Shown here piece after piece: positions 59,581-64,000 of a DNA stretch of 64,000 nt. Location: the NCBI GenBank assembly GCA_946406115.1, contig OX291547.1, positions 12,281,001 to 12,345,000 of the forward strand. The letters run 5' to 3'. The notes under the pieces were generated by a model. It saw only the letters and a list, made by a program, of their open reading frames with translations. It was not told the origin of the DNA and searched no databases. Position 1 is the stretch's first letter. Each line of letters opens with the position of its first letter. The DNA is from Apoda limacodes (Eukaryota; Arthropoda; Insecta; Lepidoptera; Limacodidae). Both the position numbers and the translations under genes were made by a program.

Positions 59581-62500
59581 ATAGATGGATCTTAAGCCAC
59601 AACTATAGCATGCAATGCCGCAGTATATTTTAAAAGTAGTAGACAGATAATTCTGGAGCCACAGCTCAAGCATGCAATGTCGCAGTATATTTTAAAAATA
59701 GTAGATAGATAGATCTGGAGCCACAACTAAAGCATGCAATGCCGCAGAATATTTTAAAACTAGTATATTAATGGATCGGGAGCCACAGCTAGAGCATGCA
59801 ATGCCGCAGTATATTTTAAAAATAGTTAATAAATAGATCTGGGGGCAACAGGTACAGCATGCAATGCCGCAGTATATATTAAAAATAGTAGGTAGATAAT
59901 TCTGGAGCCACAGCTAGAGCATGCAATGCCGCAGTTTATTTTAAAACTTGTAGATAGATAGATCTGGAGCCACAGCCAGAGCATGCAATGCCGCAGTATA
60001 TTTAAAAAAATAGTAGATAAATAAATGTGGAGCCACAGCTAGAGCATGCAATGCCGCAGTATATTTTAAAAATAGTTAATAAATAGATCTGGAGGCAACA
60101 GGTAGAGCATGCAATGCCGCAGTATATTTTAAAAATAGTAGACAGATAATTCTGAAGCCACAGCTAGAGCATGCAATGCCGCAGTATTTTTAAAAAATAG
60201 TTAATAAACAGATCTGGAGGCAACAGGTAGAGCATGCAATGCCGCAGTATATTTTAAAAATAGTAGATTGATAGATCTGGAGCCACAGCTAGAGCATGCA
60301 ATGCCGCAGTATATTTTCAAAATAGTAGACAGATAGATCTGGAGCCACAGGTAGAGCATCCAATGCCGCAGTTTATTTTAAAAATAGTAGATAGATAGAT
60401 CTGGAGCCACAGCTAGAGCATGCAATGCCGCAGTATATTTCAAAACTTGTAGATAGATAGATCTGGAGCCACAGCCAGAGCATGCAATGCCGCAGTATAT
60501 TTTAAAAATAGTAGATTGATAGAAGTGGAGCCGCATCCAGAGAATACAATGCCGCAGTATATTTTAAAACTTGAAGATAGATAGATCTGGGGCCACAACT
60601 AAAGCATTCAATTCCGCAGTATATTTTAAAACTAGTAGATAAATGGATCTGGGGCCACAGCTAGAGCATGCAATGCTGCAGTATATTAAAAAAAATAGTA
60701 GATAAATAGATGTGGAGCCACAGCTAGAGCATGCAGTGCCGCAGTATATTTTAAAAATAGTTAATAAATAGATCTGGAAGCAATAGCTAGAGCATGCAAT
60801 GCCGCAGTATATTTTAAAACTAGTAGATAAATGGATCTGGAGCCACAACTATGGCATGCAATGCCGCAGTTTATTTTAAAACTTGTAGATAGATAGATCT
60901 GGAGCCACAGCCAGAGCATGCAATGCCGCAGTATATTTTAAAAATAGTAGACAGATAATTCTGGAGCCACAGCTAGAGCAAGCATTGCCGCAGTATTTTT
61001 TAAAATAGTTAATAAACAGATCTGGAGGCAACAGGTAGAGCATGCAATGCCGCAGTATATTTTAAAAATAGTAGATTGATAGATCTGGAGCCACAGCTAG
61101 AGCATGCAATGCCGCAGTATATTTTCAAAATAGTAGACAGATAGATCTGGAGCCACAGGTAGAGCATCCAATGCCGCAGTTTATTTTAAAAATAGTAGAT
61201 AGATAGATCTGGAGCCACAGCTAGAGCATGCAATGCCGCAGTATATTTCAAAACTTGTAGATAGATAGATCTGGAGCCACAGCCAGAGCATGCAATGCCG
61301 CAGTATATTTTAAAAATAGTAGATTGATAGAACTGGAGCCGCAGCCAGAGAATACAATGCCGCAGTATATTTTAAAACTTGAAGATAGATAGATCTGGAG
61401 CCACAACTAACACATGCAATTCCGCAGTATATTTTAAAACTAGTAGATAAATGGATCTGGAGCCACAGCTAGAACATGCAATGCTGCAGTATATTAAAAA
61501 AATAGTAGATAAATAGATGTGGAGCCACAGCTAGAGCATGCAATGCCGCAGTATATTTTAAAAATAGTTAATAAATAGATCTGGAAGCAACAGCTAGAGC
61601 ATGCAATGCTGCAGTATATTAAAAAAAATAGTAAATAAATAGATGTGGAGCCACAGCTAGAGCATGCAATGCCGCAGTATATTTTAAAAATAGTTAATAA
61701 ATAGATCTGGAAGCAACAGGTAGAGCATGCAATGCCGCAGTATATTTTAAAAATAGTAGACAGATAATTCTGGAGCCACAGCTAGAGCATGCAATACCGC
61801 AGTATATTTTAAAACTAGTAGATAGATGGATCTGGATCCACAACTAAAGCAAGCAATGCCGCAGTTTATTTTAAAACTACAAAATATATGGATCTGGAGT
61901 CACAGCTAGAGCATGCAATGCCGCAATATATTTTAAAAATAGTTAATAAATAGATCTGGAAGCAACAGGTAGAGCATGCAATGCCACAGTATATTTTAAA
62001 ACTTGAAAATAGATAGATCTGGAGCCAAAACTAAAGCATGCAATTCCGCAGTATATTTTAAAACTAGTAGATAAATGGAACTGGAGCCGCAGCTAGAGCA
62101 TGCAATGCCGCAGTATATTTTAAAAATAGTATACAGATAATTCTGGAACCACAGCTAGAGCATCCAATGCCGCTGTATATTTTAAAACTTGTAGATAGAT
62201 AAATCTGGAGCCACAGCCAGAGCAAGCAATGCCGCAGTATATTTTAAAAATAGTAGACAGATAATTTTGGAGCCACAGCTAAAGCATGCAATGCCGCAGT
62301 ATTTTTTAAAAAAAGTTAATAAACAGATCTGGAGGCAACAGGTAGAGCATGCAATATCGCAGTATATTTTAAAAATAGTATACAGATAATTCTGGAGCCA
62401 CAGCTAGAGCATGCAATGCCGCAGTATTTTTTAAAACTTGAAAATAGATAGATCTCGAGCCAAAACTAAAGCATGCAATCCCGCAGTATATTTTAAAACT

Positions 62501-63035
62501 AGTAGATAAATGGAACTGGAGCCACAGCTAGAGCATGCAATGCCGCAGTATATTTAAAAAAATAGTAGATAAATAGATGTGGAGCCACAGCTAGAGCATG
62601 CAATGCCGCAGTATATTTTAAAAATAGTTAATAAACAGATCTGGAGGCAACTTTTTGAAAAAAAGTGTAAACAGATAATTCTGGAGCCACAGCTAGAGCA
62701 TCCAATCCCGCTGTATATTTTAAAACTTTTAGATAGATAAATCTGGAGCCACAGCCAGAGCAAGCAATGCCGCAGTATATTTTAAAACTTGTAGATAGAT
62801 AAATCTGGAGCCACAGCCAGAGCAAGCAATGCCGCAGTATATTTTAAAAATAGTAGATTGATAGATCTGGAGCCACAGCTAGAGCATGCAATGCCGCAGT
62901 ATATTTTCAAAATAGTAGACAGAAGATCTGGAGCCACAGGTAGAGCATGCAATGCCGCAGTTTATTTTAAAACTTGTAGATAGATAGATCTGGAGCCACG
63001 ACTATAGCATGCAATGCCGCAGTATATTTTAAAAC
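59581..63035. repeat. Tandem satellite of a 62-bp unit, about 55 copies
   Basis: The unit is roughly GATCTGGAGCCACAGCTAGA, GCATGCAATGCCGCAGTATA, TTTTAAAAATAGTAGATAGATA. Spacing of ATGCCGCAG was counted as 62 at several successive sites; 60-61 also occur. Units differ in a central block (GAGCCACAGCTAG against GAGGCAACAGGTAG) and a linker (AATAGTAGAC, AACTTGTAGAT or AATAGTTAATAA). About 690 bp (60110-60790) recurs 808 bp later (60918-61600), a 13-unit higher-order repeat. One unit near 62650 is truncated. As 62 is not a multiple of three, the frames across it are artefacts. Confidence 0.95.
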
Positions 63036-63326
63036 TGCAGTAGAAACAGCGTAGGAGACGGCATTGAGCCTTGCGTGACACCAGCATTATTGTCTATGCT
63101 ATCAAAGCAGCTACGGCTCGTATGCGTCTGCCGGATAAAAAGCTAGCCACCCATTTGCACAAACCCTCGGGCACTCCGTTAGCAGGCAACTTCGATAGAA
63201 AACCCCGGTGCCAGACCCAATCGAACGCCTTCGCAATGTCCAAGCTACAAGCCAATGCGCACCCCTGACTCTCAGTGGCTAGTGCCCAATGGGGCCCGTG
63301 GGATATACACTAGAAGTTCGCCCTCT
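63036..63326 (-). mobile_element. Family A LINE reverse-transcriptase fragment at the right edge of the satellite
   Basis: GCAGTAGAAACAGCGTAGG, then GCCTTGCGTGACACCAGC and CACCCATTTGCACAAACCC, is the complement of the family A palm region (GVPQGS-LSPTLFLLH and LCKWVASFLSGRRI), collinear with 3966-4205 and with the complement of 25380-25620. The orientation is minus, the same as the tail at 59503. It stops near 63326 at CACTAGAAGTTCGCC. Confidence 0.8.
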
Positions 63327-63525
63327 CGCTCTCAAGTGCTTACAGCTGTAACTATCTCTTTCTAAAATGTATGAAAATAGAATGACGAGTAACAGGTACC
63401 AGGCCACCGAAAAGTTGTGCGAAAAAAAGTTTTTATGTATAAGGCACACGGTTATTTAAAAGTAAAAATACCATTGTTCGAATTTCGAATTTCCCTCCAC
63501 ATTCTTTTGAGAGCCAAAATAAATT

Positions 63526-63867
63526 ATGGAGTCTCATTTTAAAATGGATCTACATCGAGAACATTTTCGTGCGATGATTTTCTACGATTTTAAATGTGAC
63601 CCAAAACCTGATGAGTCATTTAATCGACTTCAAATGGCTTTTATGGATGAAGTACCTTCAAAAACTTCCTTAAAAATCTACCGTTGGCATAGCGAGTTCA
63701 AGCACGGTCGCCTTACATTGGGCGATAAACAAAAGAGCGGAAGAAAGTGTGCTGGCAGTAAAAAAAAAATTCAAGTATACAGGCGAATTACATACGACGA
63801 GATTCAGCATACACTGCAGATTGGTTCGGGTAGCGTTCACAAGAATCTACACGAGCACCTTGCGTAA
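63526..63867 (+). pseudogene. Mariner transposase, N-terminal fragment
   Basis: This 113-codon frame from ATG 63526 reads REHFRAMIFYDFKCDPKPDE, then a first helix-turn-helix, WHSEFKHGRLTLGDKQKSGR, and a second helix-turn-helix ending RRITYDEIQHTLQIGSGSVH and KNLHEHLA, then a stop. Domain order and wording match the DNA-binding half of insect mariner transposases; the DDD catalytic half is missing and the next 130 bp do not resume it. A CCACCGAAAAGTTGTGCG stretch near 63400 may be a decayed terminal repeat. It could not transpose itself. Confidence 0.85.
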
Positions 63868-64000
63868 GGAGGATAGTTTCGCTCAGATCATTTTCACTTT
63901 TGAAGTTAAGGGTATGATGAGCCTAATTCCAAAATTTCATACAAATCGGTTCACAGTAAAAAAAATCGGAGGTAAGACCCTATTTTTCGCTTCAATGACT

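Noticed and set aside
60564..62825. Minus-strand open frames rich in Cys, Ser and Tyr across the satellite
   Set aside because: They are translations of the 62-bp tandem unit. Three units make 186 bp, so a frame can stay open by periodicity. There is no start context, domain or conserved product.
59581..63035. Tandem array as a CRISPR array
   Set aside because: Repeats are contiguous, with no unique spacers of constant length between conserved repeats, no associated genes are present, and the setting is an animal nuclear genome.

Overview
The window looks like a stretch of a lepidopteran (moth or butterfly) nuclear genome. Evidence: spliced genes with GT-AG introns of 2 to 18 kb, AT-rich introns, and many repeats familiar from Lepidoptera. 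These include an RTE LINE fragment ending in a GAT microsatellite, a CR1-like LINE with the usual moth 3' end, a mariner transposase start, the repeat carrying GTCGGACTCGCGCACCGAGG, and PIF/Harbinger-like elements. The species cannot be named from the sequence.

Only two host genes are supported, and they converge tail to tail 168 bp apart. At the left edge (+), two exons (1-156 and 6771-6959) encode the C-terminal end of a sugar porter of the facilitated trehalose transporter type. They are joined across a GC-AG intron. On the minus strand, a seven-exon gene spanning 49078 to 7128 encodes a complete family 1 glycoside hydrolase (beta-glucosidase / myrosinase / lactase-phlorizin-hydrolase type). 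It was assembled here by matching splice sites and phases: 1602 nt, 533 residues, with a signal peptide, both catalytic glutamates and a hydrophobic C-terminal tail that could be a GPI signal. A secreted or surface glucosidase beside a sugar transporter would suit carbohydrate handling, but any functional link is inference.

Nearly everything else is transposon-derived. At least six non-LTR lineages are visible: family A (many pieces, with the tail CCACCTTAGTGGTA), two Jockey-like elements, RTE, a CR1-like element nested inside a sixth lineage, and a very old remnant at 1.1-1.9 kb. DNA elements include three Harbinger-like elements at 32.5, 43.8 and 57.4 kb (two with clean 3-bp TAA or TTA duplications), several foldbacks, and a mariner fragment at the right edge. 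A repeat with a 5S-rRNA-like segment occurs in forms with and without that segment. Two 200-bp repeats about 21 kb apart read as identical.

The right end (59.5-63.0 kb) is a tandem array of a unit of about 62 bp, roughly 55 copies, with a higher-order period of 808 bp. It lies between the 3' tail and the reverse-transcriptase region of one minus-strand family A LINE copy, so it appears to sit inside that element. This is the most unusual structure here. I found no rRNA gene, supported tRNA, CRISPR array or bacterial-type system.
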